Assembly (NCBI RefSeq): GCF_008367235.1
Contig: NZ_VTZS01000005.1
Span: 326,163-390,162 of the forward strand
Source of the DNA: Pareuzebyella sediminis
GTDB lineage: Bacteria > Bacteroidota > Bacteroidia > Flavobacteriales > Flavobacteriaceae
DNA: 64,000 bases
Reading direction: 5' to 3'
Part shown: positions 44,396 through 54,180 of the stretch, piece after piece
Layout: each line of letters starts with the position of its first letter
Numbering within the stretch: the stretch's first letter is position 1
Program-made: the position numbers and the translations under genes
Notes under the pieces: model-generated
Seen by the model: the letters and a program-made list of their open reading frames with translations, nothing else
Databases searched by the model: none
What the model was told of the DNA's origin: nothing

Positions 44396-47122
44396 ATGGG
44401 AAAAACTACGTTCTATGAAATAAAAAGAAAAATAATCATAGGCTCAGTGTATCCAGTAGCCCTTTTTCTTTTTGTTCTAACTACTTCCTTTGATAATAAT
44501 CTTGACCTTACGACTCAGGCGTCCTTTTTGGATGCTGATGGTGATGGTGTTGCTGACGAGATCGACATTGATAACGATGGTGATGGAATAATCGATCAGG
44601 TGGAAGGGCTGACAAAGGATAGCGATAACGACGGCGTACTTGATTATCTAGATTTAGATGCTGATAATGATGGTATTTTGGATTTTCAGGAAGCGCAATC
44701 ATCATTTAATTTCGTTTCTCCCTCTGGAAAGGATATTGATGGAAACGGTCTCGATGATATCTATGAGTCGTCACCTGGAAGCGGTGAAGGGTTAAGTCCA
44801 ATTGATTCCGATAATGATGGACTACCCGATTATCTGGATTTAGATTCGGATAACGACGGTATTTTAGATAAAGATGAATCCAGCTTTGTTAGCGATACCT
44901 TTGATTGTGAAACGTTACCAAGCCTTGATTTTAGCAATACTCCTATATTGGAATCCGGAGAGGCCCTTAACGAAGGAGCTGTGTATCGTTTTCCCAATGT
45001 TACCTCAGAGTTAGATGTTTTGGTAACCATCGAAGAGGTTGTAAATGGTGAAATCGTAACTATTGACCAAAACGATATCGACTCGGAATTTTTTAAACCT
45101 GAAATTACTTTTACTACCACGGACGATATCAGAAGGCCTTATGTAGATCTCAAACTTTCTGTGGTGAGCACTGGAACCATAGATCCTGTTGTGCTCGAAG
45201 GATTAATTGCTAACTTTATTGATATTGATGGAGAAGGCCTCTATCAAGAATACAATAGGTTTGATACTCCTGCGAGGTATACTTTTGATACCGATACCGA
45301 AGTGAATATAAACAACACTTCTGGAGGCCTTTTGATTAATGGGGGTACGAAGGAATATGATGGCATATCGAATGAAAACCCTACAGTCAATGTTGCGGTA
45401 GAATTTGTAAATCTTTCTTCATTTGTATTTCGTTTCGGTATTCAAACTTCGAGCGACACTAATTTTGTGACCAAAGTACCTCGACAATCAGGAATTCAAT
45501 TTTCTTGCTTAGACAATTTTGAAAACCCTCAAACCATAACCTTTAATACAGATGTTGATTCCGATGGAGATGGGTATCCGAATAGGGTGGATATTGATTC
45601 CGATGATGACGGTATACCGGACAACGTCGAGGCCCAGCCTACTGATGGTTATGTGCCTCCCACTAATCTCGATGATGATAACGATGGATTGGATAACGCA
45701 TATGAGGGGGAAGATGACCAAGGATTATCCCCGGTAAATACAGACGGTACCGATAATCCTGATTACTTGGACGATGACAGCGACAACGATTTGGTATTTG
45801 ACAACAACGAGGGGAACGACTTCAACTTCGACGGTGTGCCCGACCAGACCTATACGGGCGTCGATACGGACGGCGACGGGCTCGACGACGGTTACGAGGG
45901 CAGCGATGTGAACGACGGGTTCGATGTGAACGACGAGATCGACGACCCTGCGAACGACCTGCCCGATACCGATGGCACCGAGGACGTGAACTATCGCGAT
46001 GTGGACGATGACGGCGACGGTATCGATACCATCGACGAGGATGGAAACGGTGATGGAGATCCGACAAACGACGATACGGACGGTGACGGCACTCCCGACT
46101 ATTTAGATCCGGATGGTCCCCCGCCTCCGCCCGATACCGATGGTGACGGCGTACCCGACAGTGTCGACCTTGACGACGACAACGACGGTCTTTTGGACAC
46201 CACGGAAGATCCTGATACAGATGGTGACGGAGACCCTCTGACCAATCCTTCCGACAGTGATGGTGACGGCACTCCCGACCATTTGGATATCGACTCCGAC
46301 AACGACGGTATACCCGATAATGTAGAGGCCCAGACGACCGATGGCTATATAGCGCCGAACGACGACGACGAGGCGACCTATGAAGAGAACGATGGTCTCA
46401 ACAGTGCCTATCCGGAGGGTATCACCCCTGTGGACACCGATGGCGACGGAACCAATGATTATCTCGACGGTGACAGCGACAACGATTCGGTTCCCGATAA
46501 CAACGAAGGGAACGACTTCAACTTCGACGGTGTGCCCGACCAGACCTATACGGGCGTCGATACGGACGGCGACGGGCTCGACGACGGTTACGAGGGCAGC
46601 GATGTGAACGACGGGTTCGATGTGAACGACGAGATCGACGACCCTGCGAACGACCTGCCCGATACCGATGGCACCGAGGACGTGAACTATCGCGATGTGG
46701 ACGATGACGGCGACGGTATCGATACCATCGACGAGGATGGAAACGGTGATGGAGATCCGACAAACGACGATCTCGATCGAGATGGAACGCCATCTTACCT
46801 AGACCCACAGGAAAGTACTGAAATTGTGGTGATGCAGATGGTTACCCCTAACAACGATGGTAAAAACGAGTTCTTATGGATAGAAAATGTCGATAAGGCT
46901 CTTAACAATACACTTAAAATATATAACCGCTGGGGTATTTTGGTCTATCAAGGAGAAAATTACAACAATCAGAACAATGTTTTTGATGGAAGATCGAAAG
47001 GAAGATCAACGGTCAATGCTGAAGAATACTTACCGGCGGGTGTATATTTTTATATCTTTGAGTACAATACGGTCGATTCACAGCGCATTACCGATAGTAG
47101 TTATATTTACATTAGTAAATAG
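44396..47122 (+). CDS. Thrombospondin type-3 repeat adhesin with gliding-motility (T9SS type B) C-terminal domain
   Basis: A 908-residue secreted protein. The N-terminus (MGKTTFYEIKRKIIIGSVYP) is a long signal peptide. Residues about 45-160 and 380-805 are acidic calcium-binding type-3 repeats of the form DxDGDGxxD, with a non-repeat beta-rich domain at about 165-375. The last 95 residues (VTPNNDGKNEFLWIENVDK, KIYNRWGILVYQ, EYLPAGVYFYIFEY) form the CHU_C gliding-motility-associated domain, a type B sorting signal for the type IX secretion system. The next two genes encode a PorP/SprF-like protein and an OmpA protein, the usual partners of such adhesins. Two 264-bp repeats stand inside (see repeats). 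Confidence 0.93.
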   Translation: MGKTTFYEIKRKIIIGSVYPVALFLFVLTTSFDNNLDLTTQASFLDADGDGVADEIDIDNDGDGIIDQVEGLTKDSDNDGVLDYLDLDADNDGILDFQEAQSSFNFVSPSGKDIDGNGLDDIYESSPGSGEGLSPIDSDNDGLPDYLDLDSDNDGILDKDESSFVSDTFDCETLPSLDFSNTPILESGEALNEGAVYRFPNVTSELDVLVTIEEVVNGEIVTIDQNDIDSEFFKPEITFTTTDDIRRPYVDLKLSVVSTGTIDPVVLEGLIANFIDIDGEGLYQEYNRFDTPARYTFDTDTEVNINNTSGGLLINGGTKEYDGISNENPTVNVAVEFVNLSSFVFRFGIQTSSDTNFVTKVPRQSGIQFSCLDNFENPQTITFNTDVDSDGDGYPNRVDIDSDDDGIPDNVEAQPTDGYVPPTNLDDDNDGLDNAYEGEDDQGLSPVNTDGTDNPDYLDDDSDNDLVFDNNEGNDFNFDGVPDQTYTGVDTDGDGLDDGYEGSDVNDGFDVNDEIDDPANDLPDTDGTEDVNYRDVDDDGDGIDTIDEDGNGDGDPTNDDTDGDGTPDYLDPDGPPPPPDTDGDGVPDSVDLDDDNDGLLDTTEDPDTDGDGDPLTNPSDSDGDGTPDHLDIDSDNDGIPDNVEAQTTDGYIAPNDDDEATYEENDGLNSAYPEGITPVDTDGDGTNDYLDGDSDNDSVPDNNEGNDFNFDGVPDQTYTGVDTDGDGLDDGYEGSDVNDGFDVNDEIDDPANDLPDTDGTEDVNYRDVDDDGDGIDTIDEDGNGDGDPTNDDLDRDGTPSYLDPQESTEIVVMQMVTPNNDGKNEFLWIENVDKALNNTLKIYNRWGILVYQGENYNNQNNVFDGRSKGRSTVNAEEYLPAGVYFYIFEYNTVDSQRITDSSYIYISK
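45812..46075 (+). repeat. 264-bp direct repeat, copy 1
   Basis: By my reading identical base for base to 46508-46771 (offset 696). It encodes the block around NDFNFDGVPDQTYTGVD to DGDPTNDD in the adhesin. Outside the copy the codon choice at the flanks differs. Confidence 0.9.
46508..46771 (+). repeat. 264-bp direct repeat, copy 2
   Basis: Second copy of the block at 45812-46075. The exact match begins after a G/A difference (GAGGGG against GAAGGG) and ends where the codons diverge (ACGATACGG against ACGATCTCG). Confidence 0.9.
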
Positions 47123-47128
47123 AGATTT

Positions 47129-48085
47129 ATGGGAATAAAAAAGAGCTTTTTAGTGCTTCTTTTCTTGGTGTTACTGAGCGGCGTGGCATGGGCACAACAA
47201 GACGCTCAATACACGCAATACATGTTCAATACCATGAGCGTGAACCCAGCATATGCGGGTTCGAGAGGTCAGCTAAGCCTTACCGCACTTTATCGTTCCC
47301 AATGGGTAGGATTGGACGGAGCTCCTGAAACTTTTACCTTTAACATGCATTCGCCTATTCGAAATAGCAACGTGGGTTATGGTCTGTCGATAATAAACGA
47401 TAGAATTGGTGACGGAACCGTTCAAGAAACTTATTTCGACGCTATGGTTTCCTATACCGTGGATGTATCATTAAAGGGCAAGCTTTCATTCGGTCTAAAA
47501 TTAGGAGGCAACCTGCTCAATCTCGATTTTGAACAATTGAGGCAAAGACCAGGTTTTGAGGAGACAGTCGCTACGGATAATATTGAAAATCGGTTTAGCC
47601 CGAATTTTGGATTGGGGATTTATTATCACACCGATACTTTTTATGCCGGTTTCTCGGCACCTAATTTGATGGAAATCGAACATTTCGACGGCTCGAATAA
47701 TGATGCAAATGGAGTGGATTTTCTTTCAAAAGACCGAATCAATTTTTATTTTATCACGGGCTATGTTTTTGATTTGAACGATGATTTAAAATTCAAGCCA
47801 GCCGTTTTGACCAAAGTTGTGGGTGGCGCACCGCTTCAGCTAGATATTTCAGCAAACTTTCTGTTCTCGGAAAAGTTTTCCTTTGGAGCGGCTTATAGAT
47901 GGGATGCCGCAGTAAGTGCGCTTGCTGGTTTTCAAATTACCGATCAAATTCTCTTAGGTTTGGCTTATGATAAAGAAACTACCGATTTTGGTAGCACGCA
48001 GTTCACTAGTGGGTCGTTCGAAGTTTTTCTAAGGTGGGAATTATTAAGGTCTTTTGAAAAATTGGTTTCGCCGCGGTTCTTTTAA
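47129..48085 (+). CDS. PorP/SprF-family T9SS membrane protein
   Basis: A 318-residue outer-membrane beta-barrel. The signal peptide (MGIKKSFLVLLFLVLLSGVAWA) is followed by the family start QQDAQYTQYMFNTMSVNPAYAGSRG, and then beta strands (YGLSIINDRIGDGTVQETYFDAMVSYTV, GFSAPNLMEIEHFDG, FSFGAAYRWDAAVSALAGFQITDQILLGLAYD). The family includes SprF, which is needed to export the adhesin SprB in gliding Flavobacteriaceae. Here it sits 6 nt after the adhesin gene, so the pair is likely specific for it. Confidence 0.94.
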   Translation: MGIKKSFLVLLFLVLLSGVAWAQQDAQYTQYMFNTMSVNPAYAGSRGQLSLTALYRSQWVGLDGAPETFTFNMHSPIRNSNVGYGLSIINDRIGDGTVQETYFDAMVSYTVDVSLKGKLSFGLKLGGNLLNLDFEQLRQRPGFEETVATDNIENRFSPNFGLGIYYHTDTFYAGFSAPNLMEIEHFDGSNNDANGVDFLSKDRINFYFITGYVFDLNDDLKFKPAVLTKVVGGAPLQLDISANFLFSEKFSFGAAYRWDAAVSALAGFQITDQILLGLAYDKETTDFGSTQFTSGSFEVFLRWELLRSFEKLVSPRFF

Positions 48086-48086
48086 T

Positions 48087-50042
48087 ATGGGTCTAATGGT
48101 AAAAAAAATCTTCATACTTCTTTTTCTTTTCACGGCATCGGGCTTACATAACGTTAGTCTGGCACAAGACAAGCTGATTGCCAAGGGCGATGAAAAATAT
48201 GAAGGGTATTCTTTTAAGCCCGCAATCGACATTTATGAAAAAGTACTCAACAGAGGTTATATCTCCGAAGACCTTTTAAAGAAATTAGGTAATTCGTATT
48301 ATTTCAACGCCAACTACGAAGATGCGGCAAAAACGTATGAAAAGTTAGTTGATCTCTACCCGGATAAGGTGGGTGCTGAATATTATTTTAGATACGCCCA
48401 AACCTTGAGAACCCTTGAAAAATATGATGCTTCGAATGAAGTTATGTCCAAATTTTCAAAGGCGACCTCAGACGATGTTAGAGCCTCAGTCTATCAGGGT
48501 GAAAGAGATTACTTGGAGGAAATCAAAAAAAATTCCGGACGCTATAATATTAGTCCTTTTCAGTATAACTCTCCCTATTCTGATTTTGCGCCATCGTTTT
48601 ATAAAGAAGGACTTATTTTCTCATCAGATCGCGATACAGGTAACTTTGCACGGTACCGGCACACATGGAATTCAAAAGATTTTTTGGATCTGTACAAGGT
48701 CAACGTCGATAGTACGTCACAAAATTGGGTCAGCAAGTTGGGAGGGGATATCAATACTCGGTTTCATGAATCTACTTCGATAACGACTAAGGATGGTACC
48801 ACTCTATATTTCACTAGAAATAACTATAAAGAAGGGAAATATGTTAAAGATGAAAGGGGCGTAATACGCCTTAAAATATTTAGGGCCCGAATGACCGAAA
48901 AAGGTACCTGGGGTGAGATAGAGGAGCTTCCATTCAATAGTGATGATTACTCGGTAGCTCACCCTGCATTAAGTCCAGATGAAAAGGTGTTGTTCTTCGT
49001 ATCCGATATGCCTCAGTCATTAGGAGAATCCGATATTTTCAAAATAGCTATCAACGAAGACGGAACTTTTGGTGAGCCTGAAAATTTAGGAGGAATTATC
49101 AATACCGAGGCCAGGGAAACCTTTCCCTTTGTATCGAGCGAAGAGGTTTTGTACTTCTCCTCAGATGGGCACCCTGGGCTTGGAGGGCTTGATATTTTTG
49201 CCGCAAGATTGGCCAATGGAAATATTGACGGTACTCCGGTTAACATTGGAGAACCGGTAAATGGGAGAATGGATGATTTTACCTTTATATTTAATGAGAA
49301 AACAAAAAAAGGATATTTTGCATCTAATCGACCCGAAGGTGAAGGAGAAGATGATATCTATGCCCTAACTGAAACTAAGCCTCTTCTACTTCGATGTGAT
49401 CAAACGATTTCGGGTACCATTAGAGATAAAATTTCAAATGAGGTACTTGTCGGGGCCACAATTCGTGTAATTGACGAAAACAACAAGGAAATTACTACGG
49501 CGATTACAGATGCACAAGGAAAATATCATTTGACCTTAGATTGTAATCAAGGCAATTTTGTAAGGGCTACCATGGAGGGTTATATTCCCTCTGAAGAGTA
49601 CCTCGGTAAATCAGATGGCAAACCAAAAATTGTAGACTTCTATCTCGAACGTGATACTATCTTGGCCGGTTTTGGTGATGATTTGGCACAGCTTCTTCAA
49701 TTGAGTACCATTTATTTCGATTTTGACAAATATAATATTAGAAAGGATTCTGAAATAGAGGTAGAAAAGGTAGTAGTCGCTATGGAAAAATACCCAAGTC
49801 TCAAACTAAAGGTCAACGCCCATACCGATAGTAGGGGTAAAGATGCCTATAACCTTTGGCTTTCCCAAAAAAGAGCCCAGGCAACGGTAAATTACATGAT
49901 TGCCAAGGGCATAGCGAAAGAAAGGCTTAGCAGCCAAGGTTTCGGTGAAACCAAATTGATCAATCAATGTGAAAATGGTGTGAAGTGCACCGATGAAGAA
50001 CACGAGCTTAATCGCAGGTCGGAGTTTATTATCCTTGAATAA
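48087..50042 (+). CDS. OmpA-family protein with TPR and beta-propeller domains (T9SS partner)
   Basis: A 651-residue outer-membrane or periplasmic protein. The start at 48087 (MGLMVKKIFILLFLF) gives a signal peptide; an ATG at 48096 is an alternative. TPR-like helices (KGDEKYEGYSFKPAIDIYEKVL, LGNSYYFNANYEDAAKTYEKLVDLYP) precede a PD40 propeller (SPYSDFAPSFYKEGLIFSSDRD, SVAHPALSPDEKVLFFVSDMP, ETFPFVSSEEVLYFSSDGH). A carboxypeptidase-regulatory domain (ISGTIRDKISNEVLVGATIRVID) and a C-terminal OmpA peptidoglycan-binding domain (IYFDFDKYNIRKDSEIEVEKVV, NAHTDSRG, SQKRAQATVNYMIAKGI) follow. This is the PorE-like layout. The gene begins 1 nt after the porP-like stop. Confidence 0.94.
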   Translation: MGLMVKKIFILLFLFTASGLHNVSLAQDKLIAKGDEKYEGYSFKPAIDIYEKVLNRGYISEDLLKKLGNSYYFNANYEDAAKTYEKLVDLYPDKVGAEYYFRYAQTLRTLEKYDASNEVMSKFSKATSDDVRASVYQGERDYLEEIKKNSGRYNISPFQYNSPYSDFAPSFYKEGLIFSSDRDTGNFARYRHTWNSKDFLDLYKVNVDSTSQNWVSKLGGDINTRFHESTSITTKDGTTLYFTRNNYKEGKYVKDERGVIRLKIFRARMTEKGTWGEIEELPFNSDDYSVAHPALSPDEKVLFFVSDMPQSLGESDIFKIAINEDGTFGEPENLGGIINTEARETFPFVSSEEVLYFSSDGHPGLGGLDIFAARLANGNIDGTPVNIGEPVNGRMDDFTFIFNEKTKKGYFASNRPEGEGEDDIYALTETKPLLLRCDQTISGTIRDKISNEVLVGATIRVIDENNKEITTAITDAQGKYHLTLDCNQGNFVRATMEGYIPSEEYLGKSDGKPKIVDFYLERDTILAGFGDDLAQLLQLSTIYFDFDKYNIRKDSEIEVEKVVVAMEKYPSLKLKVNAHTDSRGKDAYNLWLSQKRAQATVNYMIAKGIAKERLSSQGFGETKLINQCENGVKCTDEEHELNRRSEFIILE

Positions 50043-50146
50043 GTATTGAAAATTCTTACAACATTCACCTATAGAATGCCGATTTATAGGCTGTTACCGA
50101 TGAACTACACTCCACTTTTTAGTCTTTTCACCCTTTCATTTACGCG

Positions 50147-50192
50147 TTACACAACATTAATTTAAGTGCGCTTTTTTATCCTGATATATTTG
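50147..50192 (+). promoter_or_regulatory. Promoter with conserved upstream motif before the 1252-aa surface gene
   Basis: The -7 element TATATTTG stands at 50185-50192, 45 nt before the start codon. TTACACAACA stands at 50147-50156, 28 nt upstream. No TTG box is at 19 nt, which suggests an activator-dependent promoter. The same motif and spacing occur at 58098-58142. Confidence 0.55.
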
Positions 50193-50237
50193 CGTCTATA
50201 CCTAGAATAGAGGTATTCCGGAATATGAATTTTCAGG

Positions 50238-53200
50238 ATGAAAATTAATCGACTATACACGTATCTCTCATTTTTAACCGTATTGCTGGTTGCACAGGTA
50301 ACCCTGTCCCAGGAAACCTTTAGAGACAATTTTGGTGCTGTTTCTTATGACAATAGTGATGGGTCAGTACAATGGGCCTCTGATTGGATCGAGTCCGGTG
50401 ACACCGATTTAGGCCCCACAGGTGATTATATCTATATCAATAATAGTCGGCTTTATCTTGTTTATCTCTGGTCGGAGCAAATCATACGAACAGCCAATTT
50501 AACAGGGGCAACTACGGCTACCCTTTCCTTTACATACAATAGTAGTAGCCTGGGAGGTCAAAGGCAATTAGGGGTTTATGTTTCCAATAATGGGGGAGCC
50601 AGTTATTCACAAATAGCAACACTTAATGGAAGCGGGACTTTTTCTCAGAATATATCAGGATTTATCTCGTCCAATACGACGATTCGTTTTGCGAAATCGA
50701 ATCAAAACTGGAATAATGACGACTGGGCCTACGTAGATAATGTACAAATTAGCGTTGACAATGTCTCTCCCCAGTTAAGTATCGCTGATGTCACTATAGA
50801 TGAGAATGGTGGGAATGCAGTTTTTACAGTAACTCATGTCGGATCTAATACGGCAGGTTCTTTTACTGTGAATTATTCTTCTGCTGATGGAACGGCTACG
50901 GCAGGGAATGATTATGCTGCGGTTTCGGGAACACTTACCTTCAATGGTTCTGCGGGAGATACGGAGACGATCTTGGTTCCCATCCTGGATGATAGCCTAT
51001 ATGAATCTGATGAGGACTTTAGCATTTCGTTCAACTCTGTTTCAAACCCTTCCGTAATTACTTCAGCGGTAGGAACAGGAACCATTAACGATGATGAAAT
51101 TATTTTAGATGATGTGCCTCTATCACTATACCGGAATTTAAATGGAAACTATGATTATAGTACTACGGGAGGAACTTTCAGAACGGAAGATAATAACACA
51201 GACCCCTGTGCAGTAACCACTACATCCTCCGGTAACCTTACGGCTACTATCCCTGGCGGCGCTTCGATCAAAGAAGCCTATCTATTTTGGTCACACTCCG
51301 CTTATACACCAGACTCTGAAATTACTTTTGAAAGTACCACGGTAACCGCAGATTTGGTATATAGCGCCGGCTTTACGGGAAGGAATTTTTACGGGTATAT
51401 AGCGAACGTTACCGATATATTATCGGGCATTTCAAACCCCAGTTCGAATACTTTTGACGTAACAGATTTGGATATTGATACCTCCAGTAATTTTTGTAAT
51501 TCGGCGACCGTATTGGGAGCCTGGTCTTTGATGGTGTTTTATGAAGAGCTTAGTCTTCCGGCTTCAACGATTAACCTGTACTATGGTTTTGATATCACAC
51601 AAAATGCGGGTACGTCATTTACTTTGGATAGTTTTTACGCCATAAGTCCTACTGGAAGCAAGGCTACCTTTCTGTCTTATGAAGGAGATGCCACTTTGAA
51701 TGGAAGCAGTGGGGGGTCGACCAACCCGGAAGAACTATCTATAACAAATCAGGGAGGCGGTAATTTTATTCTAAGTGGTGATGGGGGGCAAACTGGAAAT
51801 AATGCTTATAATTCAACCCTTTACGATGGTCCGGCTGGGGTTAACCTTTCAAATATGCACGGACTGGATTTAGATACGTATGATATTTCTTCCTATATAA
51901 GTTCTACGGATACCGAAGTAACGGCAAACGTAGACGTAGGTCAAGATTTGGTAATATCCTCAGCGGTTGTAATCCGCGTACCTTCCAATTTGATTTCAGG
52001 TACCGTATTTGAAGATATGAACTATCCGGGAGGTGCTGGGAGAAACCTCGCAACCGCATCAGGTACGGGCATTGAAGGAGCCCGGGTCGAAATCTTTGAC
52101 AGTGGTAATGTTTTTTGGGGCTTTACCACTACGGATGCCAATGGCGACTACTCTTTTGGTGGTATGGCAGACGGAGCGTATAAAATTCGTGTGGTTAACG
52201 AGGGTATAAGGTCAACACGCGGCGGGGGGGCATCTTGTAGTTCTTGTCATCCCGTGCAGACATTTAGAACTGAATTTGATGGAACTACATCCACGGACAT
52301 AACCAATGAGATAGGTGGTGCAAACCCAGCGGCTACCTCGGATGCCGGGAATGCTACGCTTTCAGGAGCTCAGACCGTTTCCGAAATAAACATCTGGGGA
52401 GGCGGAATCGGTAATATCGATTTCGGCTTTAATTTCAATACTATTGTAAATACAAACGATAGCGGACAGGGCTCCCTGGAACAATTTATAATCAATTCCA
52501 ACGCCCTGGCCGAAACAGGGATGGATCAAGAAGCGAACAGTATTTTTGATCCGGCGAGCGGCACCGATGTCTCAATTTTTATGATTCCACCAACTTCCGA
52601 TCCTTTGGGAAGGACTGCTGATGTGAATTATTCTGGAGGTGTATTTAATATTGACCAAAGTGGCAATCAATTGCCGGATATCACGGATAATGATACCCGA
52701 ATCGATGGAAGAACGCAGACCGCGTATTCTGGTGACACCAATACGGGTACGATTGGAGCTGGGGGAAGTCCTGTTGGAACCTTTGCCACCGTTTTACCGG
52801 ATTACGAGCAGCCGGAAATTCAGGTTCATGCGACAAATCAGGATGTTTTCACTGTTGAGGCAACAGGGACACATATTCGAAACTTGTCGATATATACGCT
52901 GAACAATGCCTCTTCTATTCGACTCAATACAGGAGATAATAATCTATTTACAGAAAATTCCTTTGGCCTGGATGCGCTTGGAGTACAAACACCTGCCGGT
53001 GAATACGGAATTGAAATTAACGGTGGTACCTCGCAAATTACAGGAAACTATTTTACAGGTGGTAATGTAGGTACCAATGTTTCCGCAGGAACGTCAACTG
53101 AGATTACCTATAACCACTTCGACCAGGTAGGAAATGAAGCCTGTGAAGATGCCATAGCCCTTGCAGGAGGTACCGGCATTACAATTGCCTATAACCTTGT

Positions 53201-53996
53201 AGATCAAACGGCTGCGATTGGCATAGAAGGATGGTCCTTTGGTGGTGGCGCTTCTATTACCGAAAACACAGTTACCGCTTCAGGCCAAGATGGAGGTAAT
53301 TGTTCAGGCTCCATTGAAAATGCAGGAATACGACTGTTTGGAAGTAATTCGAGTATTACCAATAATATTATCGCTAATAACGGTGGGGCCGGTATCGTAA
53401 TAACCGACGGTTCAACTTCTGGGAATTTGATTTCTCAAAATTCTATTTATGCGAATGGAAGACTAGGGATCGACCTGGATGGAACTTCTACCGAAAATCC
53501 CATGGGAGATGATGTTACCTTGAATGATTCAGGAGATACGGATACCGGACCTAATAGTTTGGTCAACTTCCCCATCATTTCCACTGTTTTTATATCCGGT
53601 AGTGAATTGGTTGTCAAAGGATGGACCCGACCCGGAACCACCCTGGAATTTTTCTTTACCGATATTAACGAAGGAAGTGCTACAGTTGGGGATAATACCT
53701 TTGGGTTATCCGAAGACTATGGGGAAGGACAGATATTTATAGGAAGTGCACTCGAGGGTAGTATCGACGATTTGGATGCAGGTACATCTTCATATACCGA
53801 TACCGATGGAAATACGGATAATACCAATCAATACGAATTCAGGATTCCCTTGCCTTCAGGAACTACGATAGGGGAGTGGATCACCGGTACGGCTACCCTT
53901 TCTAACAGTACTTCAGAGTTTTCGCCCATGAGTGAGATTAGGGTTAGAACCGTAATTACCAATCGACGAATTACCTACCGCGTTAATAAAGGTTAA
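50238..53996 (+). CDS. Large secreted surface protein with Calx-beta, SdrD-B-like and right-handed beta-helix domains
   Basis: A 1252-residue protein. The signal peptide (MKINRLYTYLSFLTVLLVAQVTLSQ) is followed by a galactose-binding-like part (residues about 26-175), a Calx-beta calcium domain (about 178-290, SIADVTIDENGGNAVFTVTH) and a beta-rich domain (about 290-580, IKEAYLFWSHSAYTPDSEI). An SdrD-B-like Ig unit (about 582-660, ISGTVFEDMNYPGGAGRNLA, YSFGGMADGAYKIRVV) and a right-handed beta-helix with NosD-like turns (about 880-1150, ITGNYFTGGNVGTNVSAGTSTEITYNHF, ISQNSIYANGRLGIDL) follow. The end is VITNRRITYRVNKG. No CHU_C or type A sorting domain is visible. It is probably an adhesin or cell-surface polysaccharide-binding protein. 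The domain borders are estimates. Confidence 0.82.
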   Translation: MKINRLYTYLSFLTVLLVAQVTLSQETFRDNFGAVSYDNSDGSVQWASDWIESGDTDLGPTGDYIYINNSRLYLVYLWSEQIIRTANLTGATTATLSFTYNSSSLGGQRQLGVYVSNNGGASYSQIATLNGSGTFSQNISGFISSNTTIRFAKSNQNWNNDDWAYVDNVQISVDNVSPQLSIADVTIDENGGNAVFTVTHVGSNTAGSFTVNYSSADGTATAGNDYAAVSGTLTFNGSAGDTETILVPILDDSLYESDEDFSISFNSVSNPSVITSAVGTGTINDDEIILDDVPLSLYRNLNGNYDYSTTGGTFRTEDNNTDPCAVTTTSSGNLTATIPGGASIKEAYLFWSHSAYTPDSEITFESTTVTADLVYSAGFTGRNFYGYIANVTDILSGISNPSSNTFDVTDLDIDTSSNFCNSATVLGAWSLMVFYEELSLPASTINLYYGFDITQNAGTSFTLDSFYAISPTGSKATFLSYEGDATLNGSSGGSTNPEELSITNQGGGNFILSGDGGQTGNNAYNSTLYDGPAGVNLSNMHGLDLDTYDISSYISSTDTEVTANVDVGQDLVISSAVVIRVPSNLISGTVFEDMNYPGGAGRNLATASGTGIEGARVEIFDSGNVFWGFTTTDANGDYSFGGMADGAYKIRVVNEGIRSTRGGGASCSSCHPVQTFRTEFDGTTSTDITNEIGGANPAATSDAGNATLSGAQTVSEINIWGGGIGNIDFGFNFNTIVNTNDSGQGSLEQFIINSNALAETGMDQEANSIFDPASGTDVSIFMIPPTSDPLGRTADVNYSGGVFNIDQSGNQLPDITDNDTRIDGRTQTAYSGDTNTGTIGAGGSPVGTFATVLPDYEQPEIQVHATNQDVFTVEATGTHIRNLSIYTLNNASSIRLNTGDNNLFTENSFGLDALGVQTPAGEYGIEINGGTSQITGNYFTGGNVGTNVSAGTSTEITYNHFDQVGNEACEDAIALAGGTGITIAYNLVDQTAAIGIEGWSFGGGASITENTVTASGQDGGNCSGSIENAGIRLFGSNSSITNNIIANNGGAGIVITDGSTSGNLISQNSIYANGRLGIDLDGTSTENPMGDDVTLNDSGDTDTGPNSLVNFPIISTVFISGSELVVKGWTRPGTTLEFFFTDINEGSATVGDNTFGLSEDYGEGQIFIGSALEGSIDDLDAGTSSYTDTDGNTDNTNQYEFRIPLPSGTTIGEWITGTATLSNSTSEFSPMSEIRVRTVITNRRITYRVNKG

Positions 53997-54180
53997 AAGT
54001 TATTTTTAGCGTACCTGAACTATGTTGACACACAGAATAATAGTATTCATGTAGTCTACGGACTGATTGACAACATACTTTTCTTAATGGTTGGGCCTTT
54101 TCTTAGTTTTAATGAGAGGATTAATTAGGGTCAATTACAAGATATTACCGGACCTAAAGAAACTCCAGATTTTAGATATA

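Noticed and set aside
45822..46808. Arg/His-rich minus-strand frames in the adhesin
   Set aside because: Antisense shadows of Asp-Gly codons in the type-3 repeats.
52230..52250. CSSCH in the 1252-residue surface protein, like a haem c site
   Set aside because: It is a single site in an SdrD-B-like domain with no cytochrome context or axial-ligand helix. More likely a disulfide or chance match.
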